DNA of 64,000 nucleotides, taken from contig NW_019774970.1 in assembly GCF_001039355.2 (NCBI RefSeq), positions 253,796-317,795 of the forward strand, read 5' to 3'. Under the pieces are notes generated by a model. That model saw only the letters and a program-made list of their open reading frames with translations, was not told the origin of the DNA and made no database searches. Positions within the stretch are counted from its first letter, which is position 1; the number at the start of each line of letters is the position of its first letter. Source of the stretch: Lingula anatina (lineage: Eukaryota > Brachiopoda > Lingulata > Lingulida > Lingulidae). This document shows, piece after piece, positions 39,678-52,100 of this stretch. The translations under genes and the position numbers were made by a program.

Positions 39678-41035
39678 CTTCCGTATGATATCTTTCTTTC
39701 CTGAGAGTAGGCGGGTTTGTATAACCACAGTTTCCCCAGAGAACAACTGAATAGATGGAGCCACATGTCGTTTCTTTTGTAATAGATGTTGTGACATTTG
39801 TTGATCAGCTACCTTCTGGAAAGTGTGTGTTTAGTGTCAATGTCCGTTCACAAACACCTTCACATCTCTTTCTCAATAATTGCGTTTCTCTTTCTTCAAG
39901 CTGGTTGATAAGAAAGATTCCCCGTGATACCCTAGATAACAGTTTGATGTAAAAACAAACGTGCATTCAAAGATTCCAAATTGCATTTAAAACCAGCTCT
40001 CCTTTTTCAAAGTAGTCACATAACTGGTTTCAATCAACTTTTAATTTAATTTTCCCCTGATTTCTGTGACCTGTCCTCTAATGACTGGTGATACATATTA
40101 ATAAACCAGCACGACAGTCACAGCTCTTTTTAATATCTGTGCAAGATGTTTTATACATAATTCATTTAAGCAATTCCATCTTGACAACCCGTATGCGCAT
40201 TTTAAGTCTATTCTCTCTTTAGTGCAAATCGATGACATGGATTATTTATTTGTTCGTGTGAGTGAGTAAATTGACTAAAACGATTGCAATTTTATTGATT
40301 AAAAGTTTGTATTTGTACCTTGCAAGGATTCTAACTGAAGAAGTTATACATATACATGGACAAGTTACATTGTTCGTATGTTTGGGGTCATCCTGTGGTG
40401 AAATACCAAAAAAAAAGTGGGTTGATTTCTTAATGCGCTGAGCAACGTATTCTGCTGTACTCAATAGCCTTTTTCGGATGTACTTAACCCGATACTTTCT
40501 GTTAGCCCTAACTTCTGCATGAATTTATCATATGGGACGCCACGAGTCCACTTCTAGGACGACCATTGTCACACTCAGGCCTCACAAACGGTAAAGTTGC
40601 CGTTTTCTAACAAGAGCCTTAGATTTGTGGGGAGAACAAGTGCACAAATTATATAATTAATGACTCCAGTCACGAAGTAACTACGCCAACGTAGAATAAC
40701 TTGCCACGAGTTTAGCGTTTCATTACACAAATACCAGCTTCCATCCGGGTCTCTGGCTGTTTGTACAGGCCTCCTACGGGTTCTTTTAATACGGCAGCAA
40801 TGCGTTCTCTACAATCTCAGGCTCATACGGAACGTACCAAACGGGTAAATAAGCGGTTTGTGTCATGAAACGCTGTGCTTGTGGCAATTTTACGATAGAG
40901 TAGTTCATTCGTGGTTGCAGTCGTTAAATTGGGCATTTGTGCCTACAAATCTGAGGCTTGAGTTAGAAAACGCCTAATCCGTTTATAAGGCCTGACACCG
41001 GCCTCGCTAGTAAGTCGCCCAAGAACGTGACCAAA

Positions 41036-41063
41036 AATAAATAAATAAATAAAATAAAATAAT
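41036..41063. repeat. AAAT simple repeat
   Basis: A short run of AAATA/AAAT units in RGK intron 2. It is low-complexity sequence with no coding signal. Confidence 0.7.
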
Positions 41064-41721
41064 GAAGAAATGAAAATCATAGTAATTTGTATCTTAACGC
41101 ACATTCTAAACAGACGGCATCTCTCTTTCTCTCCTGCACAAGCATTCAAACAATTACCATCAAAGTGATGGCTGGGATCCGCAGGACTTTAATAAGAGGA
41201 ACATGACGCCAGTGTGATTGTTAAAATGACCTTTTATAAATCTACCAGTTGACATTTTCTCTAGGCAGCGATGTAACAATGAAGCTGTAGATGACAATAA
41301 AACAGTCTCTGGTTACCGATAATGAAAGCTTCAAAATAACGACAGAGTGTTAGAACTATCGAATGGCGTTTTATAGCAGCTAACAAATGGCTGTATGAAC
41401 TGTATAAAAAGTTCATTTCCCACATAGTTAAGATACTGTTCTTTAGTCCCGCAGATGTCTTTTTAAACGTGCCTGTATTTCCAACTTGATTTTTTACTTA
41501 TATTTTGTGTCTGTTCAATTCTTTTTTTCTCTTTCATTTTATTGAAAAGGTTTTATTTAAACCGGTTTAATTTTTTTTACTACAAAGATGATTTTCGTCG
41601 TTTTAGCCAAGCTAATCAATGATAAGCTTTGATTTGAATTGCTGTCACTTCTAGTGGTTCGTGTATTTCTTGCTAATCTTATATTCCCGTCATATTTTGT
41701 TTTCCGTTGTCGTCGTTTCAG

Positions 41722-41905
41722 AATTTACATCAGTATGAAGACGCGGACGCCATCGTAATAGTCTACTCTATGGCGGATAGGGCAAGTTTTGAGTACGCCA
41801 CGGACGTCTTGTTTCGTCTCCGCAAGGAAGATAATTACACCAAAGCCATAATTCTAGTCGGGAATAAAAGCGATATCGTTCGTGGGAGAGAAGTTTCTTT
41901 GGATG
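41722..41905 (+). CDS. RGK-family GTPase, exon 3 (G4 motif)
   Basis: A 184-nt exon between CGTTTCAG and GTAAGTC, entering in phase 0 and leaving in phase 1 (residues 281-341). It encodes DADAIVIVYSMADRASFEYA, then RLRKEDNYTKAIILVGNKSD and IVRGREVS. NKSD (residues 328-331) is the guanine-specificity motif G4, and VGNKSDxVRxREVS is the usual RGK form, so guanine recognition looks intact. Residues before it match the family's beta-4 strand (IVYSMADRASFE). Confidence 0.92.
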
Positions 41906-43414
41906 GTAAGTCAGCCTGATTGCCTTTCTCGAGTTTATTAACCCATTAACCCTCTCCAAACCACCAAACCAAGCGATTTGTTGAAATATGTTTGAGCATC
42001 TTCTAAGGATACATCTGACCATACTACCTTACAAGTGACACACGAAGCAAGAGCAAAACGGATCATAATGATAATAATTCAATTCAGTTCTAGTTCAATT
42101 TAAGCAGGGTCAAATCGACAGCTTTAGCCAAGCAGACTTGTCACTTGGAGCATGTCGAGCTAACATTTACCAATGCCTTTATCATCATTACCATAAAAGA
42201 GCAGAGTACAAAGACAATACAGTAGATTATAATGATCTCTCTGCATTAGCAATGTTACGCCTACCTGAATGCAACTTGAATGATATTGAAACTGGTGCTC
42301 AGAAGAGACAAAAAAGAGCAAATAGAAGAAGCAAATTGTATTAGCAACGGTGTACTGAAGACGAAACGCTTTTTGTTGTACTGTCACTCCTAGCTACAAG
42401 CTATAGAGAGATATTTTTGAATCTAAATTGAAAACGAAAAATGTTGATTTTCAACACAAGCTAGAAAGATGACAAATGACGTGATAATAATGAAACCTAC
42501 AACCAAAAGTGATACCTTAAAACGTGTTGCATGCATCTAAATTATTTAAGCTGAATGAAGAAAAATTGCCACTTGATTGCTCATGCATGTACGATCTTAT
42601 TAAGACTTTATTTATTATTTATTCATTTAGAATATTTCTTCCTCTCTTTTTATAGTGTCAAATCTATATATATTCTGTTTTAATTACAGTTTTTTGGCCA
42701 TTGGCTTGTGTACATACTTATGTATTGGTACGTGAATGAATGGAAATGAAAACTGAAAAGTTTAATTATGACAGTGGCATGGATTATGAAGGATGTATAA
42801 CATAATGCAGTAAACTGTCTCGTTGTTAACATGAAATCTCACAGTACCTCCCAGCGTCTTCGATTCATGACACCTACTCTTAAAAAAGTAATAAAAAGAG
42901 AAAATGACTTATCACTTTTGAATGTGGAAACCTTGATAAAACTATAAAATCGTCTGGAAACAGCGGTATACCTATCCGTGTGAAAGCAGCTGTGAAGCTG
43001 TCTGGTTCATACGTACCCCCAGCTCTTCCCCATGAGAATACGGGATTGCTGGGAATTTATCTATACTGCCACCATGTCGTCCGCCGTTCAAGAAACGACA
43101 GAGGCTTGCCAAAAATGTTGGCAAGTTTCCTAAAAAGCTCTTAGTCTGGAGGGAGTAGGGGGTACTATATGTCTTTTTGAGCACTTGATATGCAGTCTTT
43201 TAGTGCGATATATTGTTTTTTATCCCAACGAGTCCTGAGGATGCGTTATGGAAATAGAAATGTGCCGTGGCAATTTGTTTGTACGGTAAGCGGTAGGTGC
43301 TGGCACATGTCAAGAAAATGTACGTTTTTTGCTTGTGTGTTGACTGTGTTCAACGTGCGCGTACATTTACATTATGTACACACCCACGTGTACAGGTAGA
43401 GCTATATATGATGT

Positions 43415-43457
43415 TGGAGAGAGAGAGTGAGAGAGTGAGAGAGAGTGAGAGTGAGAA
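43415..43457. repeat. (GA)n microsatellite
   Basis: GA units with GTGA interruptions in RGK intron 3. Confidence 0.85.
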
Positions 43458-44764
43458 GCGCTGAAGTCTTAAATCTGGTGACCTCAAACTACGGACTCGC
43501 AGAACGTGCAGTACGGCTTCGTCTAATATGTTCATTCACTTCACAATAATTTTTTCGGACGTTTTAATTCGTTTGGCCTCACTGGGACTTACTTCAATAT
43601 TCTTAACAATCTGCAATTTTTTTTCTCGTACGTGTTCCGCTCGCCTCTACTCGGTATGGATTCGTGTTTTCAGCCAATTTCTGTTAGACTTTCCTAGTGG
43701 CACATGGTCTCAATAAATGTATCCCGCCATTCATATGTCACTTCTCTTTGAAAAAAAAAACTTTTATCATTTGTTTTATTGGAAAACACTGCTGAATATT
43801 TCAGTTTAGACTGAGGTTTTATTCAATCAGTTCTGCTTTTTGTTTCTGCCTACAATGGAACTGCCTCAAGAGGGTTTCTTTATTCCCCAGGGAAAAGCCA
43901 TGGGCTTTCTCTCTCCTATTAGCCTGATGTGAATTGTACAAAAGCTAGCCCAATTCTATTATGCTATTTTACCAGTTTTTCAGATTTTGATGTTTCCCAT
44001 CACGAAAATAGGCCATTTTGTCCCGACGAATCGATGATGTGATAAAACAGTCATATTGTGTGTTATTTATTCTAATGGCACTTCCGTGTGTCCCTTGGGC
44101 TGATGGATTGGAAGGACTGTCTGTGTCCCCATTAATGCGAGATACCGGTAAAGTGTGCATATACTTTTATGCCACTCAAAGGCCACGTTCATGCTAAGCT
44201 CGGATGGACCGCATCTTATCCAATCCACATGACGTCACTATTTTTCCAATGTAAAGAATAAGATGTATGCAATGCATGACATCATACTTTCTTTTTGAAA
44301 CATAGTAGGGCTGGCCACGTTCAAGCTAGGCGCAGATAGACCGATTCTGATTCGATCCAAATAGCATCAACATTTTCAGCTGTAATCATTATTGAATACG
44401 CCTTGCACGTTCTGTCCGAAAATTAATTGTTTTGCTGTTATGCTTGGCTACAGTAAAATCAGTTAGTGCCTCCCATACTAAAAATTGATGATATTTACGC
44501 CCTTATTCCTGACTGAATCATTGTGCAATATGTTTTTTTACTGTTGTTTTGGTTTTCTGTATATACATATAATTGAAGTCAGGTGTATTATTTTGTAGAT
44601 ATTTTTTCTCACTAATTCATTCGTTAAACTTTTTATTTGTTTGCATATTTATTTGTTTATGTGTACGTTTGTTTCATCCATCGTCAGATTTTTTGTTTCC
44701 ATGACACCATCCGTGCATTCAAAGCTAATTCATCATCATACTCTTTTTTTTTCATTCATTATAG

Positions 44765-45009
44765 AGGGAAGATCCATCGCCATGACCTACGACTGTAAAT
44801 ATACAGAAACCTCGGCCGTGTTAAACCACAACGTGGACGAACTGCTTGTTGGCACCTTGACCCAAATACGGCTCAAAGAGCAAGAGCACGGCCAGAAACC
44901 GAGCAAGACTCGTTGTGTCCCGAAATCGGCAAAACAGATTATAACCCGATTTTGGAAAAAGAATGGCCGAAGGGTTTCTAAATCCTGTGACAACCTGTAC
45001 GTGCTGTGA
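44765..45009 (+). CDS. RGK-family GTPase, exon 4 (G5 motif and C-terminal signature)
   Basis: The terminal 245-nt coding exon follows acceptor ATTATAG, enters in phase 1 and ends at TGA 45,007-45,009. It encodes YDCKYTETSAVLNHNVDELL; ETSA (residues 356-359) is the G5 motif. A basic stretch RFWKKNGRR follows, then the last ten residues SKSCDNLYVL. Vertebrate RGK proteins end with a closely similar KSKSC-H-L-x-V-L sequence and lack a CAAX lipid box, as here; the basic region is used for membrane binding and calmodulin/14-3-3 contacts in the family. A candidate AATAAA lies at 46,005. This exon is the strongest evidence for the family assignment. I cannot say which vertebrate member (RRAD, REM1, REM2 or GEM) it corresponds to. 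Confidence 0.94.
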
Positions 45010-47523
45010 ACTGATATTGAAAGGGAATAGGATTTGGGCAGGAAGTAACTTTGCCCTCTCAGACACAAGAACCGTTTTTGACACACAGGCAATTCTGAGG
45101 AAAACCCTTTCGTTGGGCATATGGGAACAAATAGGGAGGTCGTTTTCAAACTACCTAGAGAGGTGATATTGTAAGAAGGTGCCTGGGAAAGAGGGGAAAC
45201 ATTTTTGATGGTTCCTGGGTGTAGCATAAACTTCTCCATCTGGGCAGCTTTATTATTTTCGGCGAAGGAATGCAGTTTCATGTGAGAGTATAAAACGAAA
45301 AATGTGACATACATTCTGAAGTGGAATGAGCGAGGAAACGACAAATAGGATTTATTATTGTCATTTCTTTTTAATATTTCAGTAGGAGGTAGTTGATAAC
45401 TGAACGATTAACTATGAACTTGATTTCAAAACTGCTCCAAGGGATGCTGCAAAAAGAAAAAAAAGGCGCAGTTCACAAATGGGAGCACACTAGCATGTAA
45501 GCTTGCTAGCGTTACCGGCTTTCATGCTTATTAAATTTAAACTAGGAAGTAAATTCAAAATATTCCACTCAACACGTTAAATAATATATCCTGCTCAAGG
45601 AGTTTTTTCACGCATTACGTTCCGCGTGATGTTCCACTTAAAGGGGGATCGATACATTTGGTTTTTCCCTTTATTTGTATAGATAATACGGAAATTAACT
45701 TTGTCATGTAATGAGATAATACTGTCGCATCAAAAATTCATTAGGATGAATTTGCTAACTCGTGCCTGTCACGTAACTGCAGCTTTTTGGGATGCAAACT
45801 ATAATATTGATTCCAAACTCGTCTCCTGTACCAGAACAGCTTTTAACACCAGTTTAGCGCCTAACATCAACATGTACCGTCTTACAATCTGGTCAGGAAA
45901 TTCCCCTGAAAGGTTTACTTCTGATTTTAATAGTGAAGTAGCTAAGTAATGTCTTTGTTCAATGGAACATCGTAATTAGGGGATCAAAATTAGGGGCTCT
46001 ACTAAATAAAAAGTGAAACCAAACACTGGCAATGGATTGAAGTTTGAATCCTAGTCGTCAACCGTGCCCACTTTCGTGATAGCATCTTACTTAAAGAGCT
46101 ACGTTAAAAACCAATCAAAACAGGGAAGTTGGCAATTAACTCTTGGTCACCCTATGTGCAGTAGTGGGTTGGTGAAAAAAGCAACAACAAATGGAGTTTG
46201 GGCTCTGAAAGTGTTCGTTTTATTGCAATAATATTAAGATATGTGTTTTTCAAAAAAAAAAAAAAAAATGAAAAAGAAAAAGATGTTTGCCAAATGTCGG
46301 CATATCGATCCCTCTTAAGTGCAAAGCAATTGCTTTAAATTTTTTAAAAGCTGTTTTACCGTTTCCAATATGGCAAGTAACATGGTATGATTTAGATAAT
46401 ATAGATGCCGCCTTTATGGGGTATGGGGGTTTCTTTGTAATTACCTGAAGGCAGTTGTTTAGGGTTTTCTTTTCAACTGTAAGTGAATATATTTCAGTTA
46501 GATTTACACTTTCATCTCAAATTCTTTACACGCCTATGTGTCAAATCTATATATTGCAGTTGGCGAGGCATGTCTTGCCAACGCATGCAACTATCTCCTT
46601 TTCTCAACTAACACATGCACCACATATTCAGTAACTTGTAACCAAAATGGTTCAGCGCATTGGACAATGTTTTCGACCGGTGTAACTTAATATGATATCT
46701 TGTAACAATTTTTTGTACGTGGGATATATTTCAGCGTTAACATACATTACAGCTAACAAGGCTATGCTATTTTTGAAATTTCACTATTTTGCAGTAAATT
46801 GCTTAGGCTCTAATATGACCTAGCGGAATGGTGAATTAATAAAGATGTGCAACGACACAAAACTTCAAAAGAAGTTGTTAGAATTAGGGTGTGGGTCGAG
46901 ACAGAACTCGTAGCAGAGTCTTAAACTCTCATTTATATATATTTGCACATTTTCAAGCCATTGGCTTATTACTACTTAATTCCGAAAGAGAGTGGTGGTT
47001 TTATTGTATTTATTTATTATTTATTTATTTGTTTTGGTTTTTTTATTTTTCATTGAGGTGTGTATTGAGCATATTTTGCAAGTGCCTTGATTAGATTGAC
47101 CTGTAATATAGCAAATGCGTAATTATTTAATTTTGCACAATTGGCTATATAATATATAGATTAACATATCGTTCAAGTCGTTTTCATTTTTTGTCATGTA
47201 AACTATCTATCTAAAGTGTTTTAAATGAACAATATGTTTTACTTATCTTGAAAAATTCTAATTTTCATTTGTTAATTGGTTATTTACATGTTGTTCTCAA
47301 CTACAATATGTCATTCCTACTATTTGTTTATGTACCTTTTGGTGAATTAAATGCATTTGGCTGTTGATAAGTTTTTGTGTGTTTTTATTTTCATAATTTG
47401 TTTCTTTATTTTCTATTTCTATTTTCTTTCTTCTAGTTCTTAATACTTTACTTTGCAAACGTATCTCTAAAAACATGTCCCATAAAAACGGCCCCTATAC
47501 AATACAGATATATACCAGTCAAT
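45010..47523. other. 3' region of RGK gene and intergenic space
   Basis: No exon is supported. The first part should contain the RGK 3' untranslated region (candidate AATAAA at 46,005-46,010). The rest is AT-rich with T-rich low-complexity sequence near 47.0 and 47.4 kb. Confidence 0.55.
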
Positions 47524-48225
47524 TTATTTTTACCATTCGTGAAGCAAAACAAGTCCATGCCACATATTTATCAGTTTCGATTCCAAACAGAATTCAAGTA
47601 TCAGTGATCCACCTGGTCCCGGAGCCAGGTCAATAATTAAAAATGCATATATTCAAATTGACAGATAAGAAGTAAAGGGTTTGCTTTACACAGAGTTGAC
47701 ATGTGATATGAATTTTTTCCAAATGATTTCTTCGCTTTTTTCTATTTTTCTGAGTAATAAATGAAAACAAAGATATTTTATTAGGTTCTAAATAACTTTT
47801 TATAACCTCGCCTGTGAAAAGATCAGTATGTGATCAGAAAACTTTGAAAATTTAGGAACGCAAGTTAAATATACATAGGACCTTTTTTATACTCTATCTA
47901 AAAAACAATAACTTAATTGTCTTGTGAAAATGGCCATTTCGCATTTAGTTAGTTTCTGCTGATCATATGTCGCCCGGAGCGACTCCATACTCGACATTTG
48001 AAATGGCAATCAAAACTAAATCCATCTGAACTGCCTCTCCATGCTGTTTACATCACGGGTAAAGTTTAACTATAATCAGTGCAAAAATAAAATGTCGAAA
48101 AGCACCAAAGTCATCTTTCTAGGAACGTTTCCTGAAGGCTTATCAAATAAAACCTCGTGTGCATCATGAACTTCAGCGTTGATGTTTTTGGGGCTGGCGT
48201 TGCGTCAGATAAAATACGGCACCTN

Positions 48226-48298
48226 TTTTTTTTTGCCCCCCAATTTCCAGGGGGGGGGGCAGCTGCCCCCCCCCTGCCCCCCGGAGGCTACGGCCCTG
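48226..48298. mobile_element. hAT-like transposon, right end
   Basis: The segment ends GGAGGCTACGGCCCTG; its reverse complement CAGGGCCGTAGCCTCC shares its first 14 bases with the left ends at 54,255 and 57,966. It is followed by GAGTTGAC, and GAGTT also precedes the left end at 54,255. The body has long C and G runs around CAGCTG. The rest of the element is lost at the N. Confidence 0.8.
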
Positions 48299-48701
48299 GA
48301 GTTGACATGTGATATGAAAGTTTTTTTCCCAAATGATTTTCTTCGCTTTTTTCTATTTTTCTGAGTAATAAATGAAAACAAAGATATTTTCTCAGGTTCT
48401 AAATAACTTTTAATGATCTCATCTATGAAACGGTCAGTATGTGATCAGAAAACTTTGAAAATTTAGGCCTTTTTATATTCTATCTAAAAAAAACAATAAG
48501 ACAATTGTCTTGTGAAAAATACCCTTTTCGCATTTTTTTTTATTTTCTGCTAGTCATATTTCGCCCGGAGTGACTCTATACTGGATATTTGAAATGGCAA
48601 TTGATAACTTAATCCGTCATCAAAACTAAATCCATCTGAACCGCCTCTCAAATCCATGCATGCTGTTTACATCATGGGTAAAGTTAAACTATATGTCAAT
48701 A

Positions 48702-48731
48702 CAATAATAATAATAATAATAATAATAATAA
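48702..48731. repeat. (AAT)n microsatellite
   Basis: About ten AAT units, absent from the otherwise matching block upstream (47,693-48,224), so the two copies differ by this expansion. Confidence 0.9.
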
Positions 48732-49115
48732 TTTCGAAAAGCACCAAAGTCATCTTTCTAGGAACGTTTCCTGAAGGTTTATCAAATAAAACCTCGTGTA
48801 CATCATGAACTTCAGCGTTGATGTTTTGGGGCTGGCGTTGCGTCAGATAAAATACGGCATCTGGGCAGTCGATATAAGAGATAAATATTCAGGGCGTTTT
48901 TTTCTCAGTGAGAAGGAAAAAAGTTTTCATTCGAACCCTTCAAATTGTAGTTAATTGTTCCACTAAATCTATTAATTTTGTTTGATAACTATGTGAGGAA
49001 AGTTGTGATGTTCGTAGGGTCGGTGGCTCTCACAGTTAAGTCAAAAACATATCAGCCTCGTCGTGAACAGTGAAGCGAAACGTCGCGGAACCGTTGCGTC
49101 TTCTGAAAAGCATTG

Positions 49116-49139
49116 TGACGTCATAAGTGCTATGACGTC
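49116..49139 (+). promoter_or_regulatory. Pair of CRE-like sites upstream of the unknown tandem gene
   Basis: A perfect palindromic TGACGTCA lies at 49,116-49,123 and a second TGACGTC at 49,133-49,139, 17 bases apart and 56-79 bases before the proposed ATG at 49,195. TGACGTCA is the classic CREB/ATF/bZIP site. Function is inferred from motif and position only. Confidence 0.55.
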
Positions 49140-49194
49140 GACACTTCCGTAGTTACAAAGTCAACATGGAAATGCGCGGATATATATTTCCACT

Positions 49195-52100
49195 ATGTCG
49201 ATATTACGGTTAATAACTTTATTAATTTTTTGTTTTGCTTGTGTTTCAATAGTATATTTTCTCCAGGATAATTACAGGTACGTACATATTATATTTAGAT
49301 TGTCTTCATCACCTAAACAAATGAAAACTAACAGTGCAATCTTTCGCTCTTTTCGACTACCTAAATCTCTGCATCACAATCTGCAGGAATACTTCCCGTA
49401 GAGAGTTTTTGTAAAATTTGTTGTTCTGAATTCTTGTGAACGATTAGACACCTAGTTGTTCGTAATTCATACATGTCTTTGCATCATTATATATAAGGAA
49501 CACCGAACATCGAGACCTGGAGATCAACATTAACATCTCTTTTGGAGCTAGCGGGGATAGCGGTCAAAAAGAGTACCTGAATCATAAAGTACATCTAACA
49601 GAACCAAGAAATGACCGCCCAAGGTTTACAAGAACAACAACGAGAAGGAGGACCGGTGTTGGTAAACCACAATTTAGCACAGACTTCGATAGAGAAATAA
49701 ACGGAATTGCACCACCTCCACTGGAGGAAACTGCCAAAACTGGAAACACGTCTAGCAGTGGTGAGACTTCTTTTTATTGAAATCATTCATTTTGAACGTG
49801 CTTTAATTTGATTTTAGATTTGAGCTGTATTAACATGGTATATTTTATTTAAACCCCCTAAAATTGCTTTAAAAATGTAAAACGTCATATGATATCACAC
49901 AGTATGCCCAAAAAAATCAGATCCGAAATTTAACACTTTTGGATACATATTTTAAACAATTATAATGATTTACTTCAAATGCGTGATCAAAATGCGTTTT
50001 TAAAATTGTATACATTAGCGACAATTAAACGCAGATTTTATTTACAAGTTGACAATCACCTTATAAATAAAGTACGTCATATGTTCGTTTTCAGACCGAG
50101 TGTGGAACGCCTCATACTTGAAGGCTGTAGCTTTCTCGGTCTATGGCCGTTCCCTTCAAATCGTCAACGACGTTAAAGACAAGAGCCAAAATCACTTTGG
50201 TATTTGGACACACAACTTTTATGGACTGCTCATGGACTGCTGTGACAAAGTTCAGGCGACATCAGCAGGAATAGGTAAGATCCGGTTGTGACACTAATAC
50301 GATCGTAACTCTACTCCGTCGTGTTTCAGAGTGGATGATTATGTTTTTTCTTTAAATTTTGGAAAAAATATGTGTGTTATAAGATTTTCAGACATTGTCT
50401 ATTTGAATTAGCAAATTACAGCATGTCAGTGTCGATCTAAGGCTTATTCAGTTTAATTCGGAAAATGTCATGGAATATATACTTTCTTGTTTTAGTAAAT
50501 GCCCTTGCAGATGCTGTTGAAGACAGCAAGAACTCTGCAGAAGAAGTCTTCGGGTTATTCAATGACAGGGTTGTAGAACACATTGATAATGGCATCGATC
50601 GAGTGCGCCTCTACTTCGTTCCTGAGTCTCCCGTAGAACGAAAGTGTAAGGGACATTCCAACTGGTACGCAAAGAGCGCGTGCACACTTTTGTTCCAAGC
50701 TGCTGAATACCCTCCACAGCTTGTCTCCACTCTGGCGGAAGGATACGACAGATTTTTCGAAGTGGCCGCAAGGTTCTTCGTACGTGAGACGTACAAAGAT
50801 AAGGTCTGCAAAGGCTACGACACCGTGCCATTCCTTCGGAAAGTCTGCGAGACAGGATTTGATGTGGCGTCAATGGCGAATGATATCCTAGAAAATGTCC
50901 AAGAGTTCCTCGGCAAATGTATTGCACAACCAACTTTAGACTTTGCCCAGAAAGTAATCACATCTATAACAGACGGTGCATGGAAAGCTGCCGAGGGATT
51001 TTCAAGAGCCTGTCACAATGGGATGCACCTGGGAAATAGAATTACAACTTACATTTATCAAACCTTGGACATCGAAGCGGCTAAAGGTGGGCAAAATGTT
51101 AACTTGTCTTTTGTTTTCACTGGGTTGGCAGTATAAGAACAGTTGATAGCAGCAATAATTGGCAATTCAGGTTAAAGTTATTATCCAGTAAAACTCACGT
51201 CATCAGAAATGTTTTATGATTTTGATCACTTGGATACTTTCATTTCTATATTGTTTTCTGTCCTTCTCGGACATAGAAGGAAATTGAATCACTATTTTAT
51301 TATCAAAGTAACAATAATAATTTCATCAAAAAACAGCTAAACTCGGCAGCTATTTTCACTTCAGTATTTCAGTGTCTACCAAGTGGTCAGCTGTTTTTTT
51401 AAAACTATTACCATACTTTTGAAAACATAAGACAGCTTATGGCATTCGGTGCTGGAATATCCTGTTCTGTTTTCCAGCTCTTCTGTATTCCGTGTTAAAT
51501 AAGGCTGCGTACAAAGTCCATGACGTCTACGTACGTCTTCCCCGCTTCAATGGTGATCCCATACATGACGGGCTGGTGGTTGTAGCCTGGGTGGTGTGTG
51601 CCCTAGTCCAGGGGTTGGTGGTCTACTGGGCCAAGAGGAAGATCAGTCTAGGTAAAATATCTTGCCGTGTTACAAGTACATGTATGTATTATGATAAATA
51701 TTTCCAGGCCTTGCCATTGCCTCTGTCTCATTAATCACCAAAGGAAATGGAAATTTTATTTTGTTTCGTTTAACGTATTGAATAAGCCGTAAATGAAGTT
51801 AATTATTTACACAAGAGTGAAAAACACTTAAATCTTTTAATCGAATCATGAAAGTGGCCTAATATTTGTCCTTTTTACTGCATTAATTTCATCTTATTTC
51901 ATCTTATTTTATTTTTATCTTTGTAGATAATAACATAAGAAGGGCCCGTCAAATGCGACTTCGTTTCTCCCATCCCATATCATCAGAGGATTACTATGAC
52001 AGGATTGCGAGACTAATTAGAGAGGAGGATGGAAAAGATGATACAGAACGCGAGGACGCCGAACACGTTGATGAGACCGAGAGATTTCAACATGTAAAGT

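Larger units (their letters stand above)
47693..48862. repeat. Duplicated promoter-distal block split by a transposon end
   Basis: 47,693-48,224 and 48,299-48,862 are near-identical copies of one ~0.55-kb segment (for example CACCAAAGTCATCTTTCTAG and CATGAACTTCAGCGTTGATG in both). They are separated by one N (48,225) and the right end of a transposon. The first copy is preceded by the uninterrupted empty site, the second by the transposon. This looks like two haplotypes placed in series, though a real duplication is possible. Confidence 0.75.

Noticed and set aside
44787-45344. 185-codon open frame on the minus strand
   Set aside because: It runs opposite RGK exon 4, whose + strand reading matches a known family signature, so this is an antisense shadow.
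50465-50495. ATG at 50,465 (also 54,901 and 58,511) as start of the unknown gene
   Set aside because: This ATG lies in the intron just before the TTTTAG acceptor. Exon 3 upstream is conserved in all copies and joins in phase to exon 4, so the apparent start is intronic.
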